From assembly GCF_001940565.1 (NCBI RefSeq), contig NZ_LTDM01000064.1, forward strand, positions 50,835 to 114,834: 64,000 nucleotides of DNA. Reading direction: 5' to 3'. Source of the DNA: Tissierella creatinophila DSM 6911. Its GTDB lineage: Bacteria > Bacillota > Clostridia > Tissierellales > Tissierellaceae. Below the pieces are notes generated by a model. It searched no databases. It saw only the letters and a program-made list of their open reading frames with translations, and was not told where the DNA came from. A program made the translations under genes and the position numbers. Shown piece by piece: positions 63,351-64,000 of the stretch (positions within the stretch are counted from its first letter, which is position 1; each line of letters starts with the position of its first letter).

Positions 63351-64000
63351 ATGAAGTATTTAAAAAGAGCAATATTAAAAAATTTCCAATCACATCAAAA
63401 TAGTGTTATCGACTTTAATGAAGGTCTGAATATTATCGTCGGTCCCTCTGACTCGGGTAAGTCTGCAATTATAAGGGCAATTAAATGGGCTTTATATAAT
63501 GAGCCTGCTGGAAATTATTTTATTAGAGAAGGAGAAACTGAAGCTTCTGTTACATTGGAATTTAGTAATAATATAAAGATAACAAGATTAAGAAGTAAAT
63601 CAAAAAATGCTTATATTCTCTCTAATAAAGATGCTGAAGAAATAATATTTGAAGGTTTCGGAAATAAAGTTCCTCAAGAAATTATAGATTTATTAGAGAT
63701 TAAAAAAATTTCCTTAGACAGTAGTGAATCAAATGCTATAAATTTAGGAGAACAACTAGAAGGTGCTTTTTTATTATCAGAAAAAGGAAGTACTAGGGCG
63801 AGTGCTATCGGAAGATTAATCGGTGTTAATTTAATTGATGATGCATTAAAAGAAACATTAAAAGATATTAGGAAACTTTCTATTCAAAAAAATACAATGA
63901 GTGAAAGTATAAAGAGAATAGAGGAGGAGTTAGTAACATATGAATACTTAGATAATTTAAAAGAGGATACAATAAAACTTGAAAATATAAGAAATAGTAT
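63351..64000 (+). CDS. SbcC/Rad50-like ATPase, 3' end outside window
   Basis: The frame is open to the window edge (216 codons visible). The N-terminus KYLKRAILKNFQSHQNSVIDF leads into Walker A GPSDSGKS (31-38), the SMC/Rad50 head lobe. After about residue 165 a Lys/Glu coiled coil starts. The Asp in the P-loop (GPSDSGKS rather than GxNGxGKS) is a phage/Rad50-like variant. With the preceding phosphoesterase it should form a DNA-end or hairpin nuclease. Walker B and the signature lie outside. Confidence 0.85.
   Translation, partial: MKYLKRAILKNFQSHQNSVIDFNEGLNIIVGPSDSGKSAIIRAIKWALYNEPAGNYFIREGETEASVTLEFSNNIKITRLRSKSKNAYILSNKDAEEIIFEGFGNKVPQEIIDLLEIKKISLDSSESNAINLGEQLEGAFLLSEKGSTRASAIGRLIGVNLIDDALKETLKDIRKLSIQKNTMSESIKRIEEELVTYEYLDNLKEDTIKLENIRNS

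Overview
This is a strongly AT-rich, densely packed stretch of core chromosome from a low-GC Gram-positive anaerobe, most likely an endospore-forming member of the Clostridia/Tissierellia. The evidence is gene order: it follows the Bacillus subtilis / Clostridium backbone (rsgA-rpe-thiN / rpmB / yloU-yloV-recG / rsmD-coaD-ylbJ-tmcAL-ylbN-rpmF-plsX-acpP-rnc-smc-ftsY-ylxM-ffh-rpsP-khpA-rimM-trmD-rplS-rbgA-rnhB / dprA-topA-codY / rpsB-tsf-pyrH-frr-uppS-cdsA-rseP-ispG-polC / rimP-nusA-ylxR-infB-rbfA-nrnA-truB-ribF-rpsO-pnp / ylxY-ymxG-dut-ymxH-tepA-ftsK-pgsA-cinA-recA). Sporulation-associated families (YlbJ, YlxY/PdaB-type deacetylase, YmxH, TepA) and CodY fit this placement. I saw no rRNA, tRNA, CRISPR, insertion sequence, phage or integrase, and all 66 genes are housekeeping or well-conserved families. 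No gene-free stretch exceeds 300 bases; the longest (2447-2745) is described below.

Layout. 1-2217: rsgA (5' truncated by the window), rpe, thiN and a 55-residue membrane peptide where B. subtilis has spoVM. 2255-2446: rpmB on the minus strand. 2746-8433: Asp23, FakA-like kinase, RecG, RsmD, CoaD and a coiled-coil protein. 8430-10927: ylbJ and tmcAL on the minus strand. 11098-27074: ackA, then the lipid/ACP, SRP, ribosome assembly and tRNA/rRNA modification genes. 27142-32762: yifB, dprA, topA, codY. 32918-43629: translation factors, lipid/isoprenoid genes and PolC. 43745-53369: the rimP-nusA-infB to pnp translation/RNA cluster. 53466-62324: sporulation-linked envelope proteins, dUTPase, FtsK, PgsA, CinA, RecA. 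62366-64000: an SbcD/SbcC-type nuclease pair, the second cut by the window end.

Compared with relatives, several usual members are missing at their normal places: fapR before plsX, fabD/fabG before acpP, trmFO/xerC/hslVU between topA and codY, dxr between cdsA and rseP, proS before polC, ylxQ between ylxR and infB, and rny after recA.

Most noteworthy observations. (1) recG and rimP both lack a usable ATG/GTG/TTG start near their Shine-Dalgarno sequence, yet each has an in-frame ATA exactly six bases after GGAGGTG, suggesting AUA initiation. (2) The window carries an unusual set of long, perfect or almost perfect palindromes (42-62 bp, with almost no loop). Some sit where terminators belong, but others are in divergent or leader regions, and one 30-bp palindrome lies inside a coding sequence. 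(3) A palindromic bidirectional promoter appears to serve tmcAL and ackA. (4) recA has a good LexA/DinR-type box and is followed by a hairpin-nuclease-type gene pair. I did not find a novel multi-gene system; the novelty is in start-codon use and DNA/RNA structure.
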